From Gammaproteobacteria bacterium RIFCSPHIGHO2_12_FULL_35_23 (lineage in GTDB: Bacteria; Pseudomonadota; Gammaproteobacteria; UBA12402): DNA of 64,000 nucleotides. The notes beneath the pieces are model-generated. The model saw nothing but the letters and a program-made list of their open reading frames with translations. It was not told the origin of the DNA and ran no database searches. The translations under genes were made by a program, and so were the position numbers. The stretch is taken from contig MGXT01000019.1 of the NCBI GenBank assembly GCA_001801465.1, positions 62,001 through 126,000 on the forward strand. Direction: 5' to 3'. Positions 19,526-30,067 of the stretch are shown piece after piece. How positions within the stretch are numbered: the first letter of the stretch is position 1; each line of letters starts with the position of its first letter.

Positions 19526-19947
19526 GTCATATTTGAATTAGTTTTTTTAGTTCTCCAACATATTATCGACATTAAGATACCAGCAATTAAGCATTGAACT
19601 AGTAAATTAGCACTTTCTAGCCAGAGCCAGCGAATAGCTGAGAGGTTTAATTCGGCAAAATACATTCCACTCACGCTGGCTAGTAGTAATCCTATCCACA
19701 AACCAAACCACAATCCATTGGGTAGTAGATAATGTTTACGAATAAAAACTCGATAAGCAAAAGTAAATAAAAAGCCACGATACAAATCATTTATGGTTAA
19801 AACAAGGTAATTTAGCTGAGGTCGTAATAAAGACGCTGAAGCAACTTGGTAAAAGCTTTTAAAAATTACCTGATGCCAACCTAAATCAAATAATATAAAG
19901 ATAATAGTACAAACTATCCATGAAAGAAAGAATTTTTTTAATGACAT
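19522..19947 (-). CDS. Small four-helix membrane protein coupled to tamA
   Basis: 141 residues with four hydrophobic segments (about 5-25, 50-70, 77-97, 107-128) and a basic C-terminus (CWRTKKTNSNMT). Its stop overlaps the tamA start by four bases, implying translational coupling. No family recognised with confidence; the size and topology resemble small DUF-type inner-membrane proteins. The coupling suggests, but does not prove, a role in envelope assembly alongside TamAB. ATG 19947 preceded by an AGGAT ribosome-binding site. Confidence 0.8.
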   Translation of the reverse strand: MSLKKFFLSWIVCTIIFILFDLGWHQVIFKSFYQVASASLLRPQLNYLVLTINDLYRGFLFTFAYRVFIRKHYLLPNGLWFGLWIGLLLASVSGMYFAELNLSAIRWLWLESANLLVQCLIAGILMSIICWRTKKTNSNMT

Positions 19948-20042
19948 AAAACCTATCCTGGTTACTAATAAATCATAGTTAAAATAAGTGATTCTAGCTT
20001 GTATTGCAAGAAATTGTTTAAATTAATCTTAACGAACAGAAG

Positions 20043-22277
20043 TTAATATTTTTTTTTGGAGAAGTTAAAAAAACGCAAACGACCAGCATTGCTGACGACG
20101 ATAAAAGAAGAGGCAGCCATAGCAGCACCCGCAATAATAGGATTAAGTAACCAGCCAGTGAATGGATAGAGAGCACCGGCAGCTATTGGTATAGCAATAA
20201 TATTGAAAAAAAAAGCTCCTAATAAGTTTTGCTTAATATTACGAAGGGTTGCTTTAGAAATAGCGATAGCTTCTAAAACACCATTCAGAGAACTATTCAT
20301 CAAGGTGATAGCGGCGCTTTCCATAGCAATGTCAGTACCACTAGCGATAGCAAAACCAACTTCTGCTTGGGCTAAGGCAGGCGCATCATTAATCCCGTCG
20401 CCTACCATACCAACGCGCAATCCTTGTGCTTGTAGCTGTTTAATATGAAGCGCTTTGTCTTTTGGTAAAACTTCAGCAATGACTTGTTGAATATTGACCT
20501 GTTTGGCAATGGCTGAGGCTGTTTGTTTACTATCACCTGTTAACATAATAATTTTCAGTCCTAAGTGCTGAAGCTTTTTAATGGCTGCTAAACTATCAAC
20601 CTTGATGGGATCGGTGATGATTAAAATAGCAGATAGTTGATGATTAATGGCCAAAAACAGATAGCTTGCGCCGCGTGAAGTAAAAGTATTAATTTGCTCT
20701 GTGTAAGTATGTAGAGCAATATGATTCATTTTCATTAGTGCTTCATTGCCTAAAAGAATGTTTTTTTCTGCTATAACAGCTTGTAGTCCCATGCCTGGAT
20801 ATATTGTCGATTCTTGAGGAGCTATTAAGGAAAGATTTTTAGCTTTGGCTGCCATAACAATCGCTTGTGCAAGAGGGTGTTCAGAAACAAGTTCTAGGCT
20901 AGCAGTGAGCGTTAAGAGCTCTGATTCAGAGTAAGAAGACAGATTGATAAGTTGAGTTACCTGAGGTTTTCCTGTGGTGATAGTACCTGTTTTATCTAAT
21001 ACAATAGTATTAAGTTTGCTAACAAGCTGTAAAGCTTCTCCATTGCGAATTAAAACTCCTACTTCGGCTGCCTTACCCATACTGATCATAATTGAAATGG
21101 GGGCGGCTAATCCTAGTGCGCAAGGGCAGGCAATCAATAATACAGATAAAGTTGTAATTAAAGCGTAGCTAAGTTCAGGCGTTGGACCTAACCATAACCA
21201 TAGCAAAGCAGTTATGAGAGCAATCATTAAAACGCTCGGCACAAAATAATGAGCAATTTCATCGGCAAGTCTGGCGATAGGAGGTTTAGAATTTTGTGCA
21301 TTCTTAACTAAAGCAATGATTTGAGCAAGTAAAGTATTGTTACCTATTTGAGTAACCTGATATAAAAAGCTACTGGCCTGATTAATCGTGCCACCAATAA
21401 CTGTATTGCCTACTGTCTTGGCTATCGGGAGAGGTTCTCCCGTGAGCATTGATTCATTAATATAAGTATTGCCTGCAATGATTTTACCATCGACAGAAAT
21501 TTTTTCTCCAGGCCGTACTCTGATATTATCGCCAATCTGAAGTTTTTCAACAGGCGTATCAATTTCCTGATTGTTTTTAACAACGCGAGCAGTTTTAGCT
21601 TGTAAACCAATTAATTTTTTAATTGCGATGGAAGTTTTGCCTCTGGATTTTAATTCTAGTGCTTGTCCAAGATCAATAAAGGCTAAAATTAATAATGCTG
21701 TTTCAAAGTAAAGATGCCTGGCTTCAGGAGGAATTAGTGCAGGGGAAATAATAACTGTCATGGAATAAATCCAGGCCGCACCAGTTCCAATGCTAATCAG
21801 GGTATCCATGGTGGCTTGAGCATGCAATAAAGCACCCCAAGCTGCGACATAAATCTTTTTTGCGGTATAAACCATAGTGAGTAATGCAAAAAAACCTAAA
21901 ACCGTCCAGATTATTTGTCCGTTTACAGTTAAAAAATTAGGTAGCCAGGTATTGATGGCTAAAAAATGCAATAAAACACCTGCTAAACCTGCAAGCAAAG
22001 CTTTTAAATATAAATTTTTTGCTAGGGCAGCTTCAGAAAATAGATAGACTTCAGGTTGATGAGCGTCAATTAATTTAGCATCATAGCCAACTTTTTTAAG
22101 AACGTTAATCAATTCACTGGGTGTTATAGTTAAAGTCGCAAGAAGTTCACGTTGAGCAAAATTTATTTGAAATTTTTTAACACCAGATGTTAAAAATAAG
22201 GCTTTTTCAATAGTTTTAACGCAACTAGCACAGCTTACGTTTAATAGTTTAAAGGTGTAATCAGAATTTTCATTCAT
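20043..22277 (-). CDS. copA: Copper-translocating P1B-type ATPase
   Basis: 744-residue heavy-metal P-type ATPase exporting Cu(I) from the cytoplasm. Domain order: one N-terminal HMA domain (CASC at residues 16-19; E. coli CopA has two), transmembrane helices, actuator domain with TGEPLPI, the P1B-1 metal-site motif CPCALGL, phosphorylation motif [15 protein letters not shown] (conserved HP), and hinge [13 protein letters not shown]. The start overlaps the stop of the upstream 132-residue gene, so they are coupled. No CueR-type regulator is seen nearby. A Ag/Cu specificity is inferred from the CPC and SCASC motifs. Confidence 0.95.
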   Translation of the reverse strand: MNENSDYTFKLLNVSCASCVKTIEKALFLTSGVKKFQINFAQRELLATLTITPSELINVLKKVGYDAKLIDAHQPEVYLFSEAALAKNLYLKALLAGLAGVLLHFLAINTWLPNFLTVNGQIIWTVLGFFALLTMVYTAKKIYVAAWGALLHAQATMDTLISIGTGAAWIYSMTVIISPALIPPEARHLYFETALLILAFIDLGQALELKSRGKTSIAIKKLIGLQAKTARVVKNNQEIDTPVEKLQIGDNIRVRPGEKISVDGKIIAGNTYINESMLTGEPLPIAKTVGNTVIGGTINQASSFLYQVTQIGNNTLLAQIIALVKNAQNSKPPIARLADEIAHYFVPSVLMIALITALLWLWLGPTPELSYALITTLSVLLIACPCALGLAAPISIMISMGKAAEVGVLIRNGEALQLVSKLNTIVLDKTGTITTGKPQVTQLINLSSYSESELLTLTASLELVSEHPLAQAIVMAAKAKNLSLIAPQESTIYPGMGLQAVIAEKNILLGNEALMKMNHIALHTYTEQINTFTSRGASYLFLAINHQLSAILIITDPIKVDSLAAIKKLQHLGLKIIMLTGDSKQTASAIAKQVNIQQVIAEVLPKDKALHIKQLQAQGLRVGMVGDGINDAPALAQAEVGFAIASGTDIAMESAAITLMNSSLNGVLEAIAISKATLRNIKQNLLGAFFFNIIAIPIAAGALYPFTGWLLNPIIAGAAMAASSFIVVSNAGRLRFFNFSKKKY

Positions 22278-22672
22278 GAGTTGATGTTTATGAGCTCAAT
22301 ATGATCGATAGCCTCAAAAAAGTCATATTTGGTGTTTTCCAAAAAATAACCTTGTTCAGAAAGATTGTTCATGGCAACAAAAATCTTTTCTTTTATTTTG
22401 GCCGTTGTTAACTCACTAGCTGATAAAGCAAAGGCGCGGGAATTTGAGGAATATTCTATTGCTGGAAGCTTATTGATTAAATGGCTAAGCATAGGAGTTT
22501 GCGTAGATTCTATTAAGCTTGTGACAATGTAATTTAATTCTTCAAGATCAAACTGCTCGGCATCACTAGGGAAAATAATGATATTAACTTTAGTGCCAAT
22601 TTCCTCAAGCTTAAACTCATAATGATACTTAGCAACTTTAGCCAAGGCTGGGCTATAAAATCCTCGTAACAT
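22274..22672 (-). CDS. Unknown protein coupled to copA
   Basis: 132 residues, AGGAG ribosome-binding site before ATG 22672; its stop overlaps the copA start by four bases. Predicted mixed alpha/beta ([59 protein letters not shown]). It has no signal peptide, no membrane helix and no cysteine, so it is not a copper chaperone of the CopZ type. Not recognised. Operon position suggests co-expression with the ATPase. Confidence 0.75.
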   Translation of the reverse strand: MLRGFYSPALAKVAKYHYEFKLEEIGTKVNIIIFPSDAEQFDLEELNYIVTSLIESTQTPMLSHLINKLPAIEYSSNSRAFALSASELTTAKIKEKIFVAMNNLSEQGYFLENTKYDFFEAIDHIELININS

Positions 22673-22892
22673 CTTAATCTCCTAATAGCTTATTCCTTTA
22701 ATTCAAGTTAAGAAACTAATTATCTTTCTTAAGCTTAAACTAATTTTGATTATTATCAAGTTAATCAATGAGGTTAGGGCTGGTAAACACTATTTTTTTA
22801 GAAAAATGAGAGATTTTCTTAAAAATAGTTATTTTTTATAGGACTTATTGCAAGTTTATGTTAAATTTTTGTCATTTTTATTAGAGTTTATT

Positions 22893-24050
22893 ATGTCAGA
22901 AATATTTTGCACAGAAGTTCTCTATGAGCATCCTGATAATCATGCGCGTATTACCAAAGTAACCACTGCGCATGGAGAGTTTATTACCCCTGCTTTTATG
23001 CCTGTTGGAACGCGTGCTGCAGTCAATTGTATGACAATCCATGAGTTAGAAAAGAGCGGTAGTCAGATCATTTTGGGGGGGAATACTTACCACATGCTGG
23101 TGGCTCCAGGTATGGAAATCATAGCAGCGGCTGGCGGCATGCATAAATTTATGGGTTGGCATAAACCGATGCTAACCGACAGTGGTGGTTTTCAAGTATT
23201 TAGTTTATCCAAAAATAGTAAAATTTGTAAAATTGATCAGCAGGGCGCTCATTTTAAGCATCCTGTCACAGGAAAGATTATTCATTTAACACCAGAAACC
23301 TCTATTGCTACACAAAAAATAATAGGTGCAGATATTATTATGGCTTTTGATGAATGTACTTCTGAGGCAGGAGGAAGAGAGGGAGCATTAGCCGCTTTAG
23401 CGCGCACCCATCGCTGGCTTCTGGAGTCTAAAGAAGCACACTGTAAAGATCCTAGTTCAATTTATGGTTATCGACAGGCATTATTTGGAATAATTCAAGG
23501 TGGGCGTTTCCAAGATCTTCGCGAAGAAAGCGCCAAAGTAATTGTGGCAGCGGATTTGGATGGGATTGCTATTGGTGGTGAAACAGTAGGTTTTGACATG
23601 GTTAAAACCAAAGAAATTATAGACTGGGTTAGGCCTTTGCTGCCAAAAACCAAAACGCGCTATACGATGGGGGTGGGGCTCAATCCTCAAGATTTAATTG
23701 AAGTTGTAGCAGCAGGCATTGATATTTTTGATTGCGTAGCCCCTACACGTAACGCCAGACATGGAGCACTCTACACAGGCAAGCTAGTTAACGAAAATAA
23801 TTGGATACGCTATGAGAAAGGCGCAGAAGAGGGACGTATTCTTATAAAAAAAGCAATCTATAGCAAGGACGAAAGGCCTTTAGTCGAAGGTTGTATTTGT
23901 TATACCTGTAGATATTTTACTCGTGCTTATTTACATTTTTTATTTAAAAATAAGTTACCACTTTATGCACCGCTTGCTTGTATTCATAATGTTCATGTTT
24001 TACATGATGTTTGTGAGCAACTGCGAAATTGCATTATCAGTTGTGCTTAA
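22893..24050 (+). CDS. tgt: Queuine tRNA-ribosyltransferase
   Basis: TIM-barrel enzyme exchanging G34 for preQ1 in GUN-anticodon tRNAs. Start taken at ATG 22893 (MSEIFCTEVL), not the in-frame ATG at 22848, which adds 15 hydrophobic residues. Motifs: TPAFMPVGTRAAV, LGGNTYHMLVAPG, LTDSGGFQVFSL (catalytic Asp), MAFDECT, GIIQGG, IGGETVG, FDCVAPTRNARHG (nucleophile Asp) and the zinc site CICYTC with a downstream His. 385 residues, close to the family norm. Usually beside queA and yajC; those are not here. Confidence 0.96.
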   Translation: MSEIFCTEVLYEHPDNHARITKVTTAHGEFITPAFMPVGTRAAVNCMTIHELEKSGSQIILGGNTYHMLVAPGMEIIAAAGGMHKFMGWHKPMLTDSGGFQVFSLSKNSKICKIDQQGAHFKHPVTGKIIHLTPETSIATQKIIGADIIMAFDECTSEAGGREGALAALARTHRWLLESKEAHCKDPSSIYGYRQALFGIIQGGRFQDLREESAKVIVAADLDGIAIGGETVGFDMVKTKEIIDWVRPLLPKTKTRYTMGVGLNPQDLIEVVAAGIDIFDCVAPTRNARHGALYTGKLVNENNWIRYEKGAEEGRILIKKAIYSKDERPLVEGCICYTCRYFTRAYLHFLFKNKLPLYAPLACIHNVHVLHDVCEQLRNCIISCA

Positions 24051-24054
24051 AAAG

Positions 24055-25566
24055 TTAAGCTAATGATAGCAGACCTGAGCATATATGACGAAGTTGGTCT
24101 AAGTCATAAATTCTTTGTAATATGCTATTAAAAATTTCTTCATTAGTTGTGACATAAGTATAAGTAAGAAATGGATTGCTATAAGTTGAACTAATTACAA
24201 AATCTTTAGTGCTCAGCTCTTCACGTAAGGTAATATTTTGTGTTACTAGATAATCTTTTAAAACTTTAAGCAAAGGAATAAAGTTAATATAAGTTTTAGA
24301 TCTAAATAAGCCAGTTTTGTGTTTAAGCATTCTGATAGATAAAGTGAGTAACTGAGAAAATTTTTCTCCTGCTCGAGGTCCGATTAAAGCATTTTTATTC
24401 ATAGTATCAGCCAAATAATTTAACCAGTAAGCTTTGCCTTTAGAAGATTGATCTGAAACCTCTCTGACGGCTCGTTTTAAATAGCCGATTAACAAACTTT
24501 TTGCAAATTCAATAGAACTAGGAAAAGTTTTTAATACTTCTAAAATTGGCGCTAATTCTTTTTCTAATTCAGTTTGAATAGGCGCTGCAAAATGCTGACC
24601 GCATAATATTTTACATAAGAGTATTGCATAAAAATGTTGTTCTTCTGGTTTTTGAGTTTCATTTAATAATTTTTTAAAGAAAGCAATATTTTTGGTGATA
24701 GCTTTATCGCTGATGGTATAAAAATAAATTATTTTATCTAAGGTAATGCGAATAAAAAATATTTTAAAACGTCTTTCGGCTGATTTAATCGCTGTTCTAG
24801 AAACTTCTTCTGACTCTTTTCTATCGTCTAAAAAATAAGTTTGCGTGTGACTTAAGTGATCTCGTTGGAAAGCGAATAAGCCTGCAGGTGTTCGCGGAGT
24901 GCTTGGATTATTCAAAATAATAGCGGTGTCTAAAGTGTGTGCATGGTAAGTAAAAAAACGAGTTTGTCTCAAAAAAATCTGTGGATCATCATCTAAAAAA
25001 GCTTGGATTAAGCTGAGTGGAACAGGGTGGGGAGTTGCTTCGTGTGTAAAAAAAATATTTCTCTCAGGAAAAAAGGGGTGTAGTTTAACGGCTAGAGTTA
25101 GCTCTAATAAAAATCGTTGATAAAAGGATAAGCTATAATAAAGTTGATTATAAAGTTGTGGAAAAAAAAGGTGGATTCCCGCATATTCACCAACAGCGAA
25201 AGAAAAAGATTTTTGGTGTTCTATTGCTGGTAAAGTTCTTTCCATTATAAAAGCTGTTAGATAGCGTCCTGGATCAGCATCTAGCATTCTTGTTTGAGCA
25301 GTGAGTTGAGTCAGTGCAGTTTCTTGATAAGCGCTAAGATGGGCCCTATCCATGGTGCGCCTGTAAAGAGAGGTGGGACTGCTAATCTGTGCTAAAGTAG
25401 AAACACCTTCTTCTGGGCAATATAAAATTAATAGCCTTGCTTCACTAATCTGTTCAAAGCCGATTGCAAAAGCAGAGGGATGAAATATTGCTCTTCGGCC
25501 CAAGGCAGATTCTTGGTGGATAGCGGTTTGAATTATTTCTAATACGGCGTTGTCCAAGAAAGGCAT
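24055..25566 (-). CDS. Unknown 503-residue protein, effector candidate
   Basis: No recognisable domain. Predicted soluble, mostly helical in the second half (about residues 260-480), with no signal peptide. The N-terminal half contains HPSAFAIGFEQ and FPERNIFFTHEATPHPVP. It lies convergent to tgt, whose stop is four bases away, and is divergently placed relative to gltX across 209 bp. It interrupts a run of housekeeping genes in a genome with kinase-like and ankyrin-like proteins, so it is a plausible secreted effector; this is context-based only. Confidence 0.7.
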   Translation of the reverse strand: MPFLDNAVLEIIQTAIHQESALGRRAIFHPSAFAIGFEQISEARLLILYCPEEGVSTLAQISSPTSLYRRTMDRAHLSAYQETALTQLTAQTRMLDADPGRYLTAFIMERTLPAIEHQKSFSFAVGEYAGIHLFFPQLYNQLYYSLSFYQRFLLELTLAVKLHPFFPERNIFFTHEATPHPVPLSLIQAFLDDDPQIFLRQTRFFTYHAHTLDTAIILNNPSTPRTPAGLFAFQRDHLSHTQTYFLDDRKESEEVSRTAIKSAERRFKIFFIRITLDKIIYFYTISDKAITKNIAFFKKLLNETQKPEEQHFYAILLCKILCGQHFAAPIQTELEKELAPILEVLKTFPSSIEFAKSLLIGYLKRAVREVSDQSSKGKAYWLNYLADTMNKNALIGPRAGEKFSQLLTLSIRMLKHKTGLFRSKTYINFIPLLKVLKDYLVTQNITLREELSTKDFVISSTYSNPFLTYTYVTTNEEIFNSILQRIYDLDQLRHICSGLLSLA

Positions 25567-25775
25567 AACTTATCACTATTATTATCGTTAAAAAGGTATT
25601 TTATGCTTTAGACAAAAATTTTCCAAACATTTGCTTTTTTAATTTAAAAGTGCGCGCTAATGCTAAGTTGCATGTAGGTAAAAAATCATTATACTTGCTA
25701 TTGATTTCTATGAAAAATCAAAGAATTGGCTAAATAAAATGCGATGTATTAGCTATTTCTGCAAGAAGGATAATT

Positions 25776-27182
25776 ATGACTGTTAGATCACGTTTTGCCC
25801 CCAGTCCTACTGGTTATTTGCACATAGGTGGGGCAAGAACAGCCTTGTTTAGTTGGCTTTACGCACGCCGTTATGGCGGTAAATTTATTTTACGAATTGA
25901 AGATACTGATTTAGAGCGCTCTACGCCTGAGGCTGTACAGGCGATTTTAGAAGGCATGAATTGGTTAGGGCTAAATTATGATGAGGGCCCGTTTTATCAA
26001 ACTAACCGATTTGCTAGGTATCAGGAGGTAGCTGAGGAATTGGTGAGAGCAGGTAAAGCTTATCGCTGTTATTGTAGTAAGGAGCGTTTAGAAAAGTTAC
26101 GAGAAGAGCAATTAGCGAATAAACAAAAACCTAAATATGATGGTCGTTGCCGAGAATTAACAGAAATTCAGACAGGGCCTTCTGTCATACGATTTAAAAA
26201 TCCAACCCAAGGTGAGGTAGCATTCGAAGATTTAGTTTGTGGCAGAATAGTGGTCAATAATGCTGAATTAGATGATTTAATTTTGGTACGAAGCGATGAT
26301 TCACCTACTTATAATTTTTGTGTGGTAGTTGATGATATAGATATGAAAATTACGCATGTCATCAGAGGGACTGATCATATTAATAATACTCCTCGGCAAA
26401 TTAATTTATTTAATGCCTTAGTAGCTAAAACACCACATTATATTCATGTACCAATGATTTTAGGCGAGGATGGTAAAAAGCTTTCTAAGCGCCATGGCTC
26501 AGTAAGTGTTATGCAATATCGTGATGAAGGATTTTTACCCCAAGCAGTGCTTAATTATTTGGTGCGCCTAGGTTGGTCACACGGGGACCAGGAAATTTTT
26601 GGCTTAGCAGAAATGATTGAGTTATTTGATGCAAAAAATATAAGTAAATCGGCGGCAACCTTTAACTTAAGTAAGCTACTATGGATTAATCAGCATTATT
26701 TAAAGACTTTGCCAATTGAGGAGCTGCTTAAGCAGCTGTCCTACCATATTCATCAACAAAAGCTAGATATTAGCCGTGGACCTGATTTTGCTAAAGTAGT
26801 GAACGTGCTTAAAGATAGGGTTAAAACTTTATCTGAATTGGTTTCCTCAAGTCGTTGTTTTTATGAGAATATTGTTTTAGGGGGTGAAGCTGCCCAAAAA
26901 AATCTTAAACCTGGCGCCATAGAAGCTTTAACCAGAATAAAAACTGGTTTTGAACGTATAACCGATTGGAATGAAGAATCTTTGCACAATGTGCTTACAG
27001 CTACAGCTGAGATATTGGATTTAAAAATGGGGAAAGTGGCTCAGCCGGTTAGGATTGCGGTAACGGGTAGTTTGGCTTCCCCACCTTTAGGAATAACTTT
27101 AGAGCTAATTGGCAAAGAGCGGGTATTGCAACGTCTAGAGCAGGCCTTATTATATTGCCAAGCAGCCGCACAAGAAGTATAA
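25776..27182 (+). CDS. gltX: Glutamyl-tRNA synthetase
   Basis: 468-residue class I aminoacyl-tRNA synthetase charging tRNA-Glu. HIGH motif in PSPTGYLHIGGARTA (residues 8-22), zinc-ligand region CYCS...RC, KMSKS-equivalent KLSKRHGS (near 239-246), and the all-helical anticodon-binding C-terminus. Ribosome-binding site AAGGA 6-7 bp before ATG. tRNA-Ala and tRNA-Glu genes follow 100 bp later, so the enzyme and its substrate tRNA are neighbours; in a genome with gatCAB it may be a non-discriminating type. Confidence 0.98.
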   Translation: MTVRSRFAPSPTGYLHIGGARTALFSWLYARRYGGKFILRIEDTDLERSTPEAVQAILEGMNWLGLNYDEGPFYQTNRFARYQEVAEELVRAGKAYRCYCSKERLEKLREEQLANKQKPKYDGRCRELTEIQTGPSVIRFKNPTQGEVAFEDLVCGRIVVNNAELDDLILVRSDDSPTYNFCVVVDDIDMKITHVIRGTDHINNTPRQINLFNALVAKTPHYIHVPMILGEDGKKLSKRHGSVSVMQYRDEGFLPQAVLNYLVRLGWSHGDQEIFGLAEMIELFDAKNISKSAATFNLSKLLWINQHYLKTLPIEELLKQLSYHIHQQKLDISRGPDFAKVVNVLKDRVKTLSELVSSSRCFYENIVLGGEAAQKNLKPGAIEALTRIKTGFERITDWNEESLHNVLTATAEILDLKMGKVAQPVRIAVTGSLASPPLGITLELIGKERVLQRLEQALLYCQAAAQEV

Positions 27183-27282
27183 AATAACAATAGGTTGCTG
27201 ATTGATTTTGATTTTCTTCGTAAATCTAAGAGAAATCTATTGACCTATCTGGTACTTCTTTTTACAATGCGCAGCTCAGTCT

Positions 27283-27355
<73 letters not shown>

Positions 27356-27380
27356 CATGAAAAATAGACTTTATGTAAGG

Positions 27381-27456
27381 GTCCCCGTCGTCTAGAGGCC
27401 TAGGACATTACCCTTTCACGGTAGCAACACGGGTTCGAATCCCGTCGGGGACGCCA
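27381..27456 (+). tRNA. tRNA-Glu (anticodon TTC), island attachment target
   Basis: Cloverleaf with acceptor GTCCCCG/CGGGGAC, anticodon stem TTACC/GGTAG around CTTTCAC (TTC at 27415-27417), T-loop TTCGAAT, discriminator G and an encoded CCA. The 3' end is duplicated in decayed form at 35395-35445, marking it as an integration site. Confidence 0.97.
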
Positions 27457-27459
27457 TTA
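27410..27459 (+). repeat. Left attachment repeat (3' end of tRNA-Glu)
   Basis: From the anticodon arm through CCA plus TTA. It aligns to 35395-35445 with 38 of 50 positions identical and one single-base gap. The functional tRNA keeps this copy. Confidence 0.7.
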
Positions 27460-27526
27460 ATTTGACTAAATCATGGATTTCTGTTCATTTCTATCCATTA
27501 GACATAAAAACTTATCGCTATGAATA

Positions 27527-28163
27527 TTACCTATTTTTGTCTAGTAGGTTTTCAAAAAGATTTTTATTAAGTACATATTGCGCAACTTCCTGTTTAAAGC
27601 AGATAGGGTGAGGGATGGTTCCATAAATTTTTATCAATTTAAAAAAATTTTATTTCTTTAGGATTATATAGCATAGAATCGTACGAGAAATAATAATGTA
27701 AAATGTTATTTTCATACCAACAAGTTAATTTTATTTTATGTGGAAATTTATTTTTATTAGAGATGAAATCAAAAAAACTAATCGGAACCCCATGAAGTTG
27801 AATAGCGTTATCAAAGCCTAAAAATATTTTTGAATTATCAATTAAATATCTTCCTAAATAGTTAAATCCAAAAGAAACATTTGTATTCATAAGTCGTTTT
27901 AATTTGTTTTCTCTTATATATGAATAGCCAATGCCATTTCTTGGAGATTCTCTGATACTTTCTTTTGTTTTAATCATTGCTTGTAAGTAGTCAGAGTCAT
28001 TTTTTGTAAAAAACAAAGGATATATAGCTGTAAACCAACCAAGTGCACTAGATATATCTAGATTGACTGTAAAATCTTGGCGTTCATGGCTCTCAACTTC
28101 AATCAAGATTTTTTCAAGGTTAGTAAATTGGCAGCCAGTTTCATCCAGAGGAAGGGTTGGTCA
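27527..28163 (-). pseudogene. NRPS condensation/epimerisation-domain C-terminal fragment
   Basis: The readable part (from about 28130 to 27639) matches the C-terminal third of a nonribosomal peptide synthetase condensation-type domain, including its post-domain segment: ILIEVESHERQDF (LxxLEGHGRE equivalent), DISSALGWFTAIYPLFF (D.S..VGWFT..YP), then IKTKESIRESPRNGIGYSYIR (ik..l...p..GIGY..lr) and VSFGFNYLGRY (FNYLGQ). Upstream it is bounded by stop codons near 28163 and merges antisense into the LanM remnant. At a T7 run (27639-27645) a shift would extend it to a stop at 27527. No adenylation or carrier domain remains. A relic, not a functional enzyme. Confidence 0.75.
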
Positions 28164-30067
28164 TTATTAATGCTGGAACTGATGAGATGTGTATTGAAAG
28201 ACAAAAAACATTGTTCAGTATGCAAAATAATTTATCAAAATTTAAAAATAAATATGTGGGATCTCGTCAATATCATTCTATTTTTTTTGCAAGGGTTTGA
28301 AGATTGTTATCACGTTTTTTTAAAACATAGTAAACACTTAAAAAGTGAGAATTCTCCACTTAGTGCTTTTAAAAAAGTAGAAACTCGAGTTTTATTTAAG
28401 CCTACTACTGAATATTCTCGTTTGCTAATAGAGTCCTTTCATCCCCAATTATTATATTCAGCTAAGGCGTTTAGAAAACATTTTGATTGGCTTTGTGAGA
28501 CAAGAAAAGACAATCATGATTTTGATAATTATTCAAATGTCATTTCATCAGAGACAGATGATTTATTATCTTTAGACATTCTATTATTTTTTCATTGCTC
28601 AAATGAAAAATGGATTCGTAACTCAAAAGGACAAGTAGTCTATCGTAAACTTGCCTTAAGTGGCTATGAAGCTTTATTTAAGCAAGTTGAGCGTTTAAGC
28701 AAAAAAGATCTTCTTATACAAAAAAATATTATTAAGCAGAGTCTTTTTTCAGCTTTGCATAGTTTAAAGAAAGAAAAAGCCCGTAAAATTGATAAAATTA
28801 AGCTTTTGCCAGTTTCAAGGAAACTAAAGAATAATCAAGGTAATAAAAAAATACTCAATAAAGTAACTGAAATTTTAGACTATATGCTTCTTTTTAGATT
28901 AAAAGATAATGAACTTTCTTATTGGAGCTATTTATCGCCTGCTGGATTAACTGATTGGTCTTTAAATTTTACTTTCCTTGAAGCATATAATGGGTTGCTG
29001 GACATTGTACTGGTTTATGCCTATGCTTTTTCCTACACCAGTAAAAAAGTATATAAAGAAATTGTGATTAATTTTGTTACTAAACTGGACATTATTCTTG
29101 ATACCCTTAAGCTTAAATGTTCATTAGAATTTTATTCTGGTCTCGGTACTTTTATTTTCTTTATTTATCAGTTGAATCAATTAAATTTTATTTCTAATAG
29201 CTCTACTTTAATATCAAAAGTAACTAATCATTTCAAAAAAACATTTAATCCAGAAGATTATCCACTTTTTGATATTATTGATGGGACTGCAGGATACTTG
29301 GCTGCATTATTAGTAACAAGGTCACTAATAGATACTAAGGTATTTACAATACAATCTAAGCAGTGTATTGCTCATCTTATGAAAATTTATCCGGATCCTA
29401 GAGTAATGCCAGAAAATGAAAATAACCATAGACATAAAGGAAGGACTATTATCGGTTTTGCCCATGGTTTGATTGGTGTTATATATGTAATGGCGCATTA
29501 TGTAAAGACTACTAATGATCAATCAGTAGTGCCTTGGATTGAAAAGACTCTTTTAGTAATTCAGTCTGCTTGGAATAAAAAAGAAAAGAACTGGGCCGAT
29601 GCCATACCAACGGAGATTGATCACTCTAAAGTATTTAATTTAGAATTTTCATCTTCTTGGTGTTATGGTAGAATTGGACAAGGTATTTGTAGTTGGGGTT
29701 ACTCGAGACCTATTTAAAAGAGAAGGTTGAAAGAGAGTGTCATACATGTCTTCAAGAAATAATGAAATCAGAAATGAATGGGGTGACTAATTTATGCCAT
29801 GGCGATATGGGCATGCTTGATTTTTTACTAATGGCAGAGCAAAAAGGTTTAATAACGCTTGGCTATATAAAACAACAATTTGAAAAAATAATATTAACCC
29901 GTTTAAATAATTTGAATGAACTTCAAACTAATCATATAGGCTGTATATTTATTCCTGGTATTATGACTGGATTAAGTGGTGTTGCTTATCAATTAATGCG
30001 TATAGTCAAGCCTAATCAGCCCCCTTCTTTATTATCATTAGGATTTTTTAAACAAGGTGCTTTATGA
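28118..30067 (+). pseudogene. lanM: LanM class II lanthipeptide synthetase, N-truncated and frameshifted
   Basis: Remnant of a bifunctional dehydratase/cyclase. End of the dehydratase: TDEM.IER then NKYVG in one frame to about 28280. After a T8 run (28281-28288) the frame changes: FFLQGFEDCYHVFLK, VLFKPTTEYSRLLIESFHP, SGYEALFKQVERLSKKDL. The LanC-like cyclase follows with DIIDGTAGYLAALL, GFAHGLIGVIYVM and zinc-ligand motif WCYG. A second shift at about 29686-29692 moves to TTG 29693, giving LCHGD (Cys-His zinc ligands) and PGIMTGLSGVAYQLMR. At least 300 N-terminal residues are missing. The final TGA overlaps the start of the next gene (ATGA). Two shifts plus truncation make function unlikely. 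Confidence 0.82.

Noticed and set aside
28077..28170. N-terminal 30 residues of the long LanM reading frame as real protein
   Set aside because: They are antisense to the NRPS fragment, while the LanM-like TDEM.IER segment lies in a different frame here.
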